From NCBI GenBank assembly GCA_045660825.1, contig JAZREN010000065.1, positions 6,533-70,532 of the forward strand: DNA of 64,000 nucleotides. The letters run 5' to 3'. The translations under genes were made by a program, and so were the position numbers. This document shows positions 8,628 to 18,900 of this stretch, in pieces. Position 1 is the stretch's first letter; the number at the start of each line of letters is the position of its first letter. This stretch comes from HGM04593 sp045660825 (GTDB lineage: Bacteria; Bacteroidota; Bacteroidia; Bacteroidales; Bacteroidaceae). The notes beneath the pieces were generated by a model that saw only the letters and a program-made list of their open reading frames with translations, made no database searches and had not been told where the DNA came from.

Positions 8628-9940
8628 AAAGAACCATATTGACAATATTTGCCCTTGCGGCACTTGCCCTTGGCAGCAATGCACAGACATTATCCTTGAG
8701 CGAATGTCTGAAGAAGGGACTCGAGAACAACTACTCACTGCGCATAACACGCAATGAGGAGGAGGTTGCCCACAACAATGCCACGCTTGCCAACGCGGGC
8801 TATCTGCCTACCATTGACCTTGGCGCCGGCTACAACGGCTCGCTCAGCGGCAACAGCTCAAAGCTACGCTCGACCGGAGACGTTGAAAACAGCGGCAACA
8901 GTTTCGACAACACTGTCAGCGCTGGCATTGACGTGAACTGGACCATCTTCAACGGTTTCAAGACAAGCACCACATACAAGCAACTGAAGGAGATGGAGAA
9001 GATGGGCGAGACCGAGACACGCCTTGCCATCGAGGATTTCATTGCCAACCTCGCCTCCGAGTATTACAATTTCCTGCAGCAGCGTCTGCGACTCAACAAC
9101 TACTACAATGCCGTGTTGCTCTCAAAGGAGCGCCTGCGCATTGTCGAAGAGCGCTACAACATAGGTAGTTTCTCGCGCCTCGACTACCAGCAGGCAAAAG
9201 TGGATTTCAACGCCGACAGTGCACAGTACATCAAGCAGCAGGAGGTGGTAATCACATCACGCATCGCGCTCAACGAAATGATGGCTATAGAACAGGTATA
9301 CACCCCTATCACAACCGTTGAGACAACCATTGAGGTAGACAGCACACTCGATTTCGTCCACCTGTGGAACTGCATGCTTGAGAACAATGCCGAGCTGGCG
9401 CTTGCCGACCACAACAAAGCCATCACCCAACTCGACTACAAAAAGGTCGTTTCGCGCAACTACCCCTATCTGAAACTGAATGCAGGCTATGACTATGCAT
9501 ACAACAACTATGGCAAGGGAGCATACATGCACCGTAACGGTTGGGGTGGCAATGCATCGTTGACCATAGGCTTCAACATCTGGGACGGCAACCGTCGACG
9601 CGAGAAACGCAATGCACAGATTGCCATAGAGAATGGCAAACTGCAACGCGAGAAGCTCGTGCTCGCCCTGAAGGCCGACCTTGGCAACATGTGGCAGGCC
9701 TACCAGAACAACCTGCAGTTGCTGAACCTTGAGAAACTGAATGTCATCACAGCGCGCGAGAACCACGACATTGCCAAAGAACGTTATATGCTTGGTGACC
9801 TCTCGGGTATAGAGATGCGCGAGGCACAGCAGAGCCTCCTGCAGGCCGAAGAACGACTGCTCTCTGTCGAATATGACACCAAGATTTGCGAGATTTCCCT
9901 CTTGCTCATCAGCGGAGAGATTGACCGTTACCTTGAATAA
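8624..9940 (+). CDS. TolC family outer-membrane efflux channel
   Basis: 438 residues. The signal peptide (MKRTILTIFALAALALGSNA) is cleaved before QTLSLSECL. Two repeats of the outer-membrane efflux protein domain follow, with long helical stretches rich in Glu/Leu (about 100-220 and 310-425). It forms the exit duct for the adjacent adaptor and RND pump. Its ATG overlaps the pump stop codon by four bases, so the three proteins are translationally linked. Confidence 0.94.
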   Translation: MKRTILTIFALAALALGSNAQTLSLSECLKKGLENNYSLRITRNEEEVAHNNATLANAGYLPTIDLGAGYNGSLSGNSSKLRSTGDVENSGNSFDNTVSAGIDVNWTIFNGFKTSTTYKQLKEMEKMGETETRLAIEDFIANLASEYYNFLQQRLRLNNYYNAVLLSKERLRIVEERYNIGSFSRLDYQQAKVDFNADSAQYIKQQEVVITSRIALNEMMAIEQVYTPITTVETTIEVDSTLDFVHLWNCMLENNAELALADHNKAITQLDYKKVVSRNYPYLKLNAGYDYAYNNYGKGAYMHRNGWGGNASLTIGFNIWDGNRRREKRNAQIAIENGKLQREKLVLALKADLGNMWQAYQNNLQLLNLEKLNVITARENHDIAKERYMLGDLSGIEMREAQQSLLQAEERLLSVEYDTKICEISLLLISGEIDRYLE

Positions 9941-9964
9941 CAGCATGGGGTACAGACTTTTTTG

Positions 9965-9972
9965 TACCTTTG
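9965..9972 (+). promoter_or_regulatory. -7 box for the outer-membrane receptor gene
   Basis: TACCTTTG followed by C, 39 bases before the ATG at 10011 and just after the TolC-like stop. It implies that the receptor has its own promoter although it follows the efflux operon closely. Confidence 0.55.
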
Positions 9973-10010
9973 CACGCCAAATTCCTAAAGAAAAGAATTA
10001 CAATATAGAA

Positions 10011-12497
10011 ATGAGAAAAATTCTGTTGACACTATCACTCCTGGCACCTTTGAGCCTGTTCGCACAGATTACAGGTACCATTCGAGGCATTATCATTGAG
10101 GATGAGACCGATGAGGCCCTGCCTTTTGTAACCATTGCACTGACACCCGAAGGCGGCAGTGCCCCCACTGCAGGTTGCAGTACAGGCGAAGACGGCTCGT
10201 TCCGTCTGAACAATGTCAAGACCGGCAAATACACCATCACAGCATCGTTTGTGGGATACCTTGACGACAGTCGAAAAATAACCATCACAGCCGACAAGAA
10301 CAATATCAACCTTGGCACAATACGCCTAAAGAGCGACCGTAAGCTACTGAAGGAGGTCGTTGTCACCGAACAGCGTTCACAGATGAGTTTCGAGATTGAC
10401 AAGCGAGTGTTCACCGTTGACCAGAGCCTTGCCACAACAGGCGGTTCGGCAAGTGACGTGTTGGCCGAGATTCCATCGGTTGAGGTAGACAACGAAGGTA
10501 CTGTATCACTGCGTGGCAGCGAGAGCGTGACAGTGTGGATAAACGGCAAGGCAAGCGGACTCACCAGCGATAACCAGGGCGACATCCTGCAGCAACTGCC
10601 CGCCGGTTCAATCGAGAAGATTGAGGTCATCACCAACCCATCGGCAAAACATTCGCCCGAGGGTACAGCCGGCATCATCAACATAGTCCTCAAACGCGAC
10701 CGCAAGGCCGGATATTACGGCAGCGTGCAGGGCGGCATGGACTCAAGGCTTGGCTACAATGCCGGTGGAAACGTCAACTACAGCAGCGGAAAGGTCGACG
10801 CATACGTGGGACTCAACTACCGTAACATGCGATTCGAGAACGAGGGTATAACCGACACAAAGTACTATGGCTCGAACCTGTATCAGCAACAGACAAACAT
10901 CGGCAGCCACAACCCCAACAACATATTCGGCCGTGCAGGATTGACCTGGCGCTTCACCGAGAAGGATGAGATATATGCCAATGTAATGGGAATGTTCGGC
11001 GGTGGCAGACACAACAACTCCATTTCGGCAGTGAGTGGCCCCTTGAACAGTGACGGCACATATGCCGACCCCACACAGAGCATGACCCGTACCACCACAC
11101 AGAAGGGCAAGCCAACAATGTACAACGTGGAGCTTGGCTACACACACCGCTGGAGCGACAGCCATTTCCTTGATTTCTCAGTGGGACATCACCAATGGTC
11201 ACAGCAACGTAATGCCGAATACCGACAGACTACCGAGTTCTTTGGTGTTGACACAACCACAATGAGCTCATATCAGTTCCAGGATGGACAGAACAGGAAC
11301 AACAATACCGAGATAAAACTCGACTACGAGTACAAGATAAACGAGAACCACCGCATTGAGGCAGGTTACAAGGGTGACATCTCGGACGACAGAAGCCCTG
11401 TAATCACATACACCGACGAGGCACACACACAGCTCGATACAATGTTGTACAACCAGTTCCGCTACAAGCAGAACATACAGGCGCTGTACGCGACCTATTC
11501 GGGCAGAATTGGCAAGTTCGGTTACCAGGTTGGTCTGCGTGGCGAGTACTGGAATGTAAAGACACAATCCTATGGATATGAGCAGGAGCAGAAAGGAAAT
11601 ATTCCGGACTACACATCGAATAACTTCTTCAAGCTGTTCCCGAGTGCATTCGTAAGCTATGAGATAAGTAAAGGACAGGAGATTCAGGTGAACTACACAC
11701 GCCGCCTGCGCCGTCCTTGGGGCGGACAGCTCAACAGTTTCCAGAACATCAGCGACTCAACAAACATCTCGTTCGGTAACCCCGGCCTGACACCCGAGTA
11801 TTCGAATGCCTACGAACTCAACTACCTCAAGAACTGGGAGAACCACACCCTCTCACTCTCGGGCTACTACCGTACAACCGACGATGTCATAGAGCGCATA
11901 AGCTACAGCGGTATCGGCAAGGTAATCTATACCACACATGAGAATGTCGCAAAAACGCAGTCGGCCGGTCTGGAGATTGTGAGCAAAAACAGACTCTTCA
12001 AGGCACTTGACCTTACCACAACCGTCAACCTGTTCTACTACAAGCTCGATGCATTCAGTTACATAATCAACGGACAGACCATCACAGGCGATGCCGATGA
12101 GAACTTCTCATGGAATGCCCGAATGACCGCCAACATCATGCTCCCTTGGGGTATTTCAATGCAGGCGACAGGCCGTTACGATGCCAAACGCATTGTGGCA
12201 CAGGGTTACCGCGAACCAAGCTACTCGCTCGACCTTGGACTGCGCAAGATGTTCAACCAGCACTGGAGCCTAAGCATCAATGCACGCGACATTCTTGATT
12301 CACGCGGCAGAAAGACCATCACAGAAAACGACAGTTTCTACCGTTACTCCAAGAACTCACATGGTGGCCGCACATTCGGTTTCACCCTTACATACAGTTT
12401 CGGTAACATGAAAGCAAAGAAGCCAAATCCCAAGCAGATGCAGGATATGCAGAACGGCGGCGGATATGACGAGATGGGCGGAATGGGCGAGATGTAA
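10011..12497 (+). CDS. TonB-dependent-receptor-like outer-membrane beta-barrel protein with carboxypeptidase-regulatory domain
   Basis: 828 residues from ATG 10011. An upstream start would lie before the -7 box. Signal peptide 1-19 ends LSLFAQ. A carboxypeptidase D regulatory-like domain (about 20-105, ITGTIRGIIIEDETDEALPFVTI) is followed by a plug domain (VVVTEQRSQMSFEIDKRVF, then IEKIEVITNPSAKHSPEGTAGIINIVLKR) and a long barrel ending in a Phe-containing strand. The C-terminal tail is Met/Gly rich (PNPKQMQDMQ...GEM). This layout matches the 'outer membrane beta-barrel family protein' group of Bacteroidota, often near efflux or stress genes. Ligand unknown. Confidence 0.85.
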   Translation: MRKILLTLSLLAPLSLFAQITGTIRGIIIEDETDEALPFVTIALTPEGGSAPTAGCSTGEDGSFRLNNVKTGKYTITASFVGYLDDSRKITITADKNNINLGTIRLKSDRKLLKEVVVTEQRSQMSFEIDKRVFTVDQSLATTGGSASDVLAEIPSVEVDNEGTVSLRGSESVTVWINGKASGLTSDNQGDILQQLPAGSIEKIEVITNPSAKHSPEGTAGIINIVLKRDRKAGYYGSVQGGMDSRLGYNAGGNVNYSSGKVDAYVGLNYRNMRFENEGITDTKYYGSNLYQQQTNIGSHNPNNIFGRAGLTWRFTEKDEIYANVMGMFGGGRHNNSISAVSGPLNSDGTYADPTQSMTRTTTQKGKPTMYNVELGYTHRWSDSHFLDFSVGHHQWSQQRNAEYRQTTEFFGVDTTTMSSYQFQDGQNRNNNTEIKLDYEYKINENHRIEAGYKGDISDDRSPVITYTDEAHTQLDTMLYNQFRYKQNIQALYATYSGRIGKFGYQVGLRGEYWNVKTQSYGYEQEQKGNIPDYTSNNFFKLFPSAFVSYEISKGQEIQVNYTRRLRRPWGGQLNSFQNISDSTNISFGNPGLTPEYSNAYELNYLKNWENHTLSLSGYYRTTDDVIERISYSGIGKVIYTTHENVAKTQSAGLEIVSKNRLFKALDLTTTVNLFYYKLDAFSYIINGQTITGDADENFSWNARMTANIMLPWGISMQATGRYDAKRIVAQGYREPSYSLDLGLRKMFNQHWSLSINARDILDSRGRKTITENDSFYRYSKNSHGGRTFGFTLTYSFGNMKAKKPNPKQMQDMQNGGGYDEMGGMGEM

Positions 12498-12521
12498 TAA
12501 TCGGACAAAAACATTATACGG

Positions 12522-12560
12522 CAAATGGCAGAAGCGACAAGTTTCTGCCATTTGTGTTTT
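12522..12560 (+). terminator. Terminator after the receptor gene
   Basis: CAAATGGCAGAA (12522-12533) pairs with TTCTGCCATTTG (12543-12554), followed by GTGTTTTTTTG. A strong intrinsic terminator separating the receptor from korA. Confidence 0.85.
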
Positions 12561-12639
12561 TTTGTTTGAAAATATTTCTACTTTTCATAAATGTTTACGA
12601 AATTTGACGGCAGTAAACAGTTTTAAAAAAGACCATAAT

Positions 12640-14493
12640 ATGGCAGACACAACAAAGACACAGAAAGTTGACCAGATTGTAGTGCGTTTCTCGGGTGACT
12701 CGGGCGATGGCATGCAGTTGGCCGGCAACATTTTCTCAACGATTTCGGCCACTGTAGGTAATGACATCTGTACATTCCCCGACTACCCAGCCGACATTCG
12801 CGCCCCACAAGGAGTACTCACCGGCGTTTCGGGATTCCAGGTGCACATTGGTGCCAACAAGGTGCTCACACCCGGTGACGAGTGCGACATACTGGTAGCA
12901 ATGAACCCCGCAGCACTCAAAACACAGTACAAACACTGCAAACCCACAGGTGCAATAATCATAGACATTGACTCATTCACCGAGAAAGACCTTGCAAAGG
13001 CCGAGTTCAAGACCGGTGACCCCATCGCCGAGCTGGGCATAACATGTGAGGTGGTTCCTTGCCCCATAACATCGCTGTGCCAGGCAACACTTGCCGACAG
13101 CGGAATGGACAACAAGAGCGTACTGCGCTGCAAGAACATGCTTGCACTTGGATTGGTATGCTGGATATATGACCGCGACCTCACACTCGCCGAGAATATG
13201 CTACGTACGAAGTTCAAGAAGAAACCTGAGATTGCCGAGGCGAACATCAAGGTATTGCGTGCCGGCTATGACATGGGACACAACACCCACACATCAATAT
13301 CACATACATACAGCGTTGAGAGCGATCGCGAGAAGAAGAAAGGCCGCTACATGGACATCAACGGCAACAAGGCTACGGCATACGGACTTATCGCAGCTGC
13401 CGAAAAGGCAGGCATGCAGCTGTTCCTTGGCTCATACCCCATCACCCCTGCAACCGACATCCTTCACGAACTTGCAAAGCACAAGTCAATGGGTGTCATC
13501 ACCATGCAGGCCGAAGACGAGATTGCCGGTTGTGCTTCGGCTGTTGGTGCTGCCTATGCCGGTGCTCTTGCCTGCACATCAACATCAGGCCCCGGAATAT
13601 GTCTCAAGAGCGAGGCCATAAACCTTGCCGTCATTACCGAACTGCCGCTTGTAATCATTGACGTGCAGCGTGGTGGCCCATCAACAGGTCTCCCCACAAA
13701 GAGTGAGCAGACCGACCTGATGCAAGCTCTCTATGGCCGCAACGGCGAGAGTCCCATACCGGTGATTGCCGCCACATCGCCAACCGACTGCTTCGACGCA
13801 GCCTTCAACGCCTGCAAGATAGCCGTTGAGCGCATGACACCTGTAATCCTGCTCACCGACGCCTTCATTGCCAATGGCTCGGCAGCATGGAAACTGCCCG
13901 ACATCAGCCAATACCCCGCCATCGTTCCACCATATGTAAACGAAAGCATGAAGGATGGTTGGAGTCCTTATAAACGCAACCCCGAAACCGACGTACGCTA
14001 CTGGGCTGTACCTGGCACACCGGGCTTTACACACCGCATTGGCGGTCTTGAGAAGAGCGCAGCAACGGGCGCCATCAGCAACGACCCGGCCAACCACCAC
14101 AACATGGTTGAGACACGTGCCCGCAAGGTCGCAAAAATAGCAGAGAGTCTCCCGCCACTACAGGTTGAGGGATGCGAGGATGCCGACCTGCTCATCGTTG
14201 GTTTTGGCGGCACATACGGTCACTTGTGCGAGGCTATGCAGCAGATGAATGCCGATGGCAAGAAGGTTGCATTGGCACATTTCCGCTACATCAACCCGCT
14301 ACCCGCAAACACAGCCGACGTTCTGCGCCGCTACAAGAAGATAGTTGTTGCCGAGCAGAATATGGGACAGTTCGCAGGTTACCTGCGAACAAGAATCGGC
14401 GGCATTGAGTTACAGCAATACAACGAGGTAAAGGGACAGCCATTCGTGGTTGCCGACCTTGTAAAGGAATTCACAAAAATAATGGAAAAATAA
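12640..14493 (+). CDS. korA: 2-oxoacid:ferredoxin oxidoreductase, alpha subunit (gamma-alpha fusion)
   Basis: 617 residues from ATG 12640. The first 190 residues are the gamma-type domain (VVRFSGDSGDGMQLAGNIF). The rest is the pyrimidine-binding alpha domain (LFLGSYPITPATDIL, then IDVQRGGPSTGLPTKSEQTDL). With KorB it oxidises a 2-oxoacid, probably 2-oxoglutarate, to the acyl-CoA plus CO2, reducing ferredoxin. It runs in reverse in many anaerobes. The fusion of gamma and alpha parts, with no separate ferredoxin subunit nearby, fits the two-subunit KorAB type. Substrate choice between 2-oxoglutarate and related oxoacids is inferred from family and pairing. Confidence 0.92.
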   Translation: MADTTKTQKVDQIVVRFSGDSGDGMQLAGNIFSTISATVGNDICTFPDYPADIRAPQGVLTGVSGFQVHIGANKVLTPGDECDILVAMNPAALKTQYKHCKPTGAIIIDIDSFTEKDLAKAEFKTGDPIAELGITCEVVPCPITSLCQATLADSGMDNKSVLRCKNMLALGLVCWIYDRDLTLAENMLRTKFKKKPEIAEANIKVLRAGYDMGHNTHTSISHTYSVESDREKKKGRYMDINGNKATAYGLIAAAEKAGMQLFLGSYPITPATDILHELAKHKSMGVITMQAEDEIAGCASAVGAAYAGALACTSTSGPGICLKSEAINLAVITELPLVIIDVQRGGPSTGLPTKSEQTDLMQALYGRNGESPIPVIAATSPTDCFDAAFNACKIAVERMTPVILLTDAFIANGSAAWKLPDISQYPAIVPPYVNESMKDGWSPYKRNPETDVRYWAVPGTPGFTHRIGGLEKSAATGAISNDPANHHNMVETRARKVAKIAESLPPLQVEGCEDADLLIVGFGGTYGHLCEAMQQMNADGKKVALAHFRYINPLPANTADVLRRYKKIVVAEQNMGQFAGYLRTRIGGIELQQYNEVKGQPFVVADLVKEFTKIMEK

Positions 14494-14504
14494 GGAACGA
14501 TATT

Positions 14505-14575
14505 TGTCATCCCGAGCCTTGCGCTAGGGATCTCAAAAAAGGAATTGAGATATCTCACGTTCGTTCGATATGACA
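14505..14575. repeat. Dispersed palindromic repeat, copy 1
   Basis: Bounded by TGTCAT and ATGACA and containing CCCGAG...GGGATCTC and GAGATATCTC. It lies between korA and korB. It belongs to the same family as 28837-28909, 46869-46948 and 56277-56333. Confidence 0.75.
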
Positions 14576-14617
14576 TAATCGGATCTTTACAGTTTCGTAA
14601 CAAAACAACTTCTCAAT

Positions 14618-15622
14618 ATGAGCGAATACACAGCACAAGATTATAAGTTCGGGCAGCCACGTTGGTGTCCGGGTTGCGGCGACCACTCTTTCCTGGGTGC
14701 ACTGCACAAGGCTATGGGCGAACTGGGTGTTGCCCCACACGACATTGCAGTAATTTCGGGTATCGGTTGCTCATCGCGCCTACCCTATTACATGAACACA
14801 TATGGTTTCCACACCATCCACGGCCGCTCGGCAGCCATTGCCACAGGAGCTAAGGTTGCCAATCCGGGTCTCACAGTGTGGCAGATTTCGGGTGACGGAG
14901 ACGGACTTGCTATTGGCGGCAACCACTTCATTCATGCAGTACGACGCAACATCGACCTTAACATGATACTGCTCAACAACCGCATATACGGCCTTACCAA
15001 AGGTCAGTACTCACCCACATCGGCACGCGGTTTTGTAAGCAAATCATCGCCCTACGGTACAGTGGAAGACCCATTCCGCCCTGCCGAGCTCTGCTTTGGC
15101 GCACGTGGCAACTTTTTCGCACGCTGCGTAGCAACTGACATGGCGGCTGCCGTGGGTTGCCTCAAGGCAGCCGCACAACACAAGGGAGCATCGGTTGTCG
15201 AGGTGTTGCAGAACTGCGTCATCTTCAACAACGGCACCCACGAGAGCATCTACACCAAGGAGGGACGTGCAAAGAATGCAATCTACCTTGAGCACGGGAA
15301 ACCAATGATTTTTGGCGAGAACAGAGAATATGGACTCATGCAGGAGGGCTTTGGCCTGAAAGTAGTAAAGATTGGCGAGAACGGAATCACCGAAAACGAT
15401 ATCCTCGTACACGACGCACATTGCAAGGACACTACACTGCACCTAAAGCTGGCACTAATGGAAGGCCCCGATTTCCCCATTGCGTTGGGGGTTATACGCG
15501 ATGTTGAGGCCATGACCTACAACGATGCCGTCCATGCACAGATTGAGGAGGTGAAGGCAGCCAAACCCTACCACTCATTCAATGAGTTGCTCGAAACAAA
15601 CGAGACTTGGGAGATTAAATAA
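14618..15622 (+). CDS. korB: 2-oxoacid:ferredoxin oxidoreductase, beta subunit
   Basis: 334 residues. Thiamine diphosphate and Fe-S motifs are clear: RWCPGCGDHSFLGALHKA at the N-terminus, GDGDGLAIGGNHFIHAVRRN around 92-110 (Mg-TPP site) and LLNNRIYGLTKGQYSPTS. The partner of korA, 124 bases downstream, with a dispersed repeat in the gap. Together they form the heterodimeric KorAB enzyme in the cytoplasm. Confidence 0.94.
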   Translation: MSEYTAQDYKFGQPRWCPGCGDHSFLGALHKAMGELGVAPHDIAVISGIGCSSRLPYYMNTYGFHTIHGRSAAIATGAKVANPGLTVWQISGDGDGLAIGGNHFIHAVRRNIDLNMILLNNRIYGLTKGQYSPTSARGFVSKSSPYGTVEDPFRPAELCFGARGNFFARCVATDMAAAVGCLKAAAQHKGASVVEVLQNCVIFNNGTHESIYTKEGRAKNAIYLEHGKPMIFGENREYGLMQEGFGLKVVKIGENGITENDILVHDAHCKDTTLHLKLALMEGPDFPIALGVIRDVEAMTYNDAVHAQIEEVKAAKPYHSFNELLETNETWEIK

Positions 15623-15640
15623 CTCAACTTTTCTGCAAAT

Positions 15641-15675
15641 CGAAGCCCGGAATTTCCGGGCTTTCGTTGTTTTTC
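15641..15675 (+). terminator. Terminator after korB
   Basis: CGAAGCCCGGAA pairs with TTCCGGGCTTTCG with a single bulge, followed by TTGTTTTT. Confidence 0.85.
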
Positions 15676-15919
15676 CGCAACAATCGTCTGTTTTTTCTTT
15701 TTATTTGCGACTTCATTTTTTTTATTTTTATTCATACAATTTTACCTCAAATGTTTTACAACATAAAATATTTATATATTTTTGAGACTGATTAGGCGGG
15801 TTGTCGGAACCTGTTTTATGACAAAATGTTACATATTTTTGCAAAAAAAGAATAATTTATAACTCCGGAGGAGCAGATACACGACGTGCGATGCGCAAAT
15901 CCTCCAAAATTTAAATAAT
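15676..15919. other. Leader region before susC
   Basis: A+T-rich gap with T-runs, a -7 box at 15834-15841 and a purine-rich GGAGGAG at about 15868, 45 bases before the ATG and therefore too far to be a ribosome binding site. No ORF, anti-sigma or sensor gene is present here. Confidence 0.6.
15834..15841 (+). promoter_or_regulatory. -7 box of the susC promoter
   Basis: TATTTTTG followed by C, 79 bases before the susC ATG. The only TAnnTTTG match close to the gene. The -33 element is weak. Confidence 0.55.
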
Positions 15920-18900
15920 ATGAAACTACTAAAAACTGTTGGAAGGTCGCTTTTTGCGGCAACAATCCTGGGATTGGCACTGACTTTCGTACCTACCGAA
16001 GGTTGGGCAAAGGCTGCAACTATGCAGCAGAAGGACGGCACCGTCAAAGGTACTGTAGTTGATGAATTCGGCGAACCGATGTTCGGTGCAGTAGCATTCG
16101 TTGTCGGCACAACAAATTCATCGCCCATTGACTTTGATGGTAATTTTGAATTGCGCAATGTAGAGAAAGGCGCTACTATCCGTGTAACACTCATGGGTTA
16201 CAAGTGCGACGACCAGGTATGGAAAGGCGGCGCACTCAAGTTCGTCATGAAAGAGGAGTCTACAGCGCTCGACGAGGTGGTTGTAACAGCCATGGGTATC
16301 ATGCGTAAGGAGAAATCACTTACCTATGCCACACAGCTCATCAAGGCCGACGAGCTCTTGAAAGCGCCCGATGCCAACATCGCCAACTCGCTCGAGGGTA
16401 AGATTTCAGGTATCACCATCACCCCAAGTGCCGGTGGTGCCGGTGGTGCGTCAAAGATTACTTTGCGTGGCAACAAGTCTATCAGTGGCGAGAACTCACC
16501 ACTCATTGTTGTCGACGGTGTGCCAATGACCAACAGCATCCGCAACCAGGCAAGCGACCCCACGTCCTTTACCAGTGGTAGTGTAACAGAGGGTTCCGAC
16601 TATATGTCAATGATTAACCCCGACGACATCGAGTCTATGAACGTGCTCAAGGGTGCAAATGCTGCTGCACTCTATGGTTCACGCGCTGCAAACGGTGTCA
16701 TCATGATTACCACCAAGAAAGGTAAAGAGGGTAAGATGGAGGTTACATTCACATCAAGCACCACATTTGACACCCCACTTATGACCCCACGTCTGCAGAA
16801 TGCATACGGTGCATACAAGGCTGGTTCTCCAACCCTTGAATACAACAGCTGGGGCGACCGTCTTAGCGGCAACGGCACACATCAGTTAGCTATTGCAGGT
16901 GACAAGCGATTCTTCTACGACTATGAAACCCAAAACCAGACATTCGTCAACAATGTGCAGTTGCGCAACTATGCAAAAGATGATATTGCAGAGTTCTACG
17001 ATACAGGCGTAATGACCACAAACTCTGTTGGTGTATCAGGTGGTACAGAGAAGATACAGACCTACGCATCATACTCAAACACATACTCACAAGGTATGAT
17101 TGCTGCGAACAAGTACAGCCGTAACACTTTTGCATTCCGCCAGAGCTATAAGCTTTGGGACCGCTTGACCCTTGGAGCAAACATTAACTATGTCCAGACC
17201 GAGACACGTAACCGTGTCGGTGGTGGTACCGTAGGAAACCCTATCTATCACCTTTACACAACCCCACGTGATACCGACATGGATTACTACAAGGCAAACT
17301 ACGAATCAGCCAATGGCCAGTGGTACTCTTCGGGCGACCCGACAGGTAAGGGCGAACAGGTATATTATGTCAAGGATGGAAGCAGCTACAAGAAACAGAC
17401 CGGACACGCATTGCTCACCGGCCCTATGCAGAGCTATTCATACATGTCACCGGGACGTAACAACCCATACTGGCTGACAAACAAGAACTTTGATGAGAGC
17501 ATTGAAGACCGCTTCTCGGTATCATTCAACGGTACACTCAAAATCATTGAAGGTCTGAACCTTAGCGGACGCGTTTCATTAGACCACTCAAAATATAACA
17601 ATGAAGGTGGCAGATACGCAACAACATGGTATGATGTAGGCATGTACCGTTACGGTAGTTACTGGTTGAGCAACAGCCGCACCAACGATTTCTATGCCGA
17701 CGGTATGCTCTCATACAATAAGGATTTTGCAAAGGATTGGTCCGTTTCGGCAACAGCTGGTTTTGTAGCTCATACAACAAACAGCAACAACAGTGGTACA
17801 TATGTGGCAGACGCGACAATTGACATGACTGTTGACAACATCGTTACAGACATCTCATCTGTTGTCAACCGTTTCGAGCCATCATCGGGCAGCGCCGGTG
17901 TAACATCAAAGGGCAAAAGCAACAACTGGGATAAAGCCGCACTTGCCACAGCGCAGGTAGGTTGGAAGGATGTCGTATTTGTCGATGCATCATACCGTCA
18001 TGACTGGTACCGTCCATTCAAACAGTTTGCTCATTTGGGCACAAAGGAGAGCTATGGATACTTTGGAGTAGGTGCAAATGCAGTCCTCAGCGACATGATA
18101 AAGATGCCCGAATGGTTCACATACGCAAAGTACCGTTTGAGCTATTCTGAGGTTGGTAACTCCATTCCAAACATTGTATTCAGCGCTGTAAGCATGAACG
18201 AAAAAGACGAAGCCGTTGGTGTGTCATCACGCAACCCGTTCACCCCCGAGCCTGAAAAGACAAAATCATTTGAGACAGGTTTGGAAATGCAGTTCCTTGA
18301 CGATTGCTTGAACCTGGATTTGACATACTACAACTCGGCAATGCACAAGCAGTACATTGAGGTTGGTTGGTCAAACGGCAAAATACAGCCTATCAACAGC
18401 GGTATAATCCGCAACCAGGGTATTGAATTGACTGTTGGATATGACTGGGAGATAAGCAACAACTGGCGTTGGAAGACAACTGCTAACTTCTCGTACAACC
18501 ACAACCGTATTGTAGCGACTGCGAAAAATGACAAAGGAGAGGACAAGGACCTTGTCACTTCATTTGCAAAAGGTAAGGTACAGATTGCCTACAAGGTTGG
18601 AGGTTCATACGGTGACATCTATGTCAACGACCTGACACGCTATGGCGACAATATCTACCAGACAGCCGACGGCAAGTACAACACAACCGGCGAAGGCCAG
18701 TTGGTACACAAGAAGGGTGATATCTACCTGACAAGTCACATGAACCCCAACACCACAAGTGTACGAATGGAACAGGGCCGTACCGTAACAGCTGACCAAT
18801 GGGGATATCTTGAATTTGTAGACAACGGACAGTTTGCGACAAAGATTGGAAATGCTAACAGCCCTTGCCAGCTTTCTTGGTCAAACACATTCACATACAA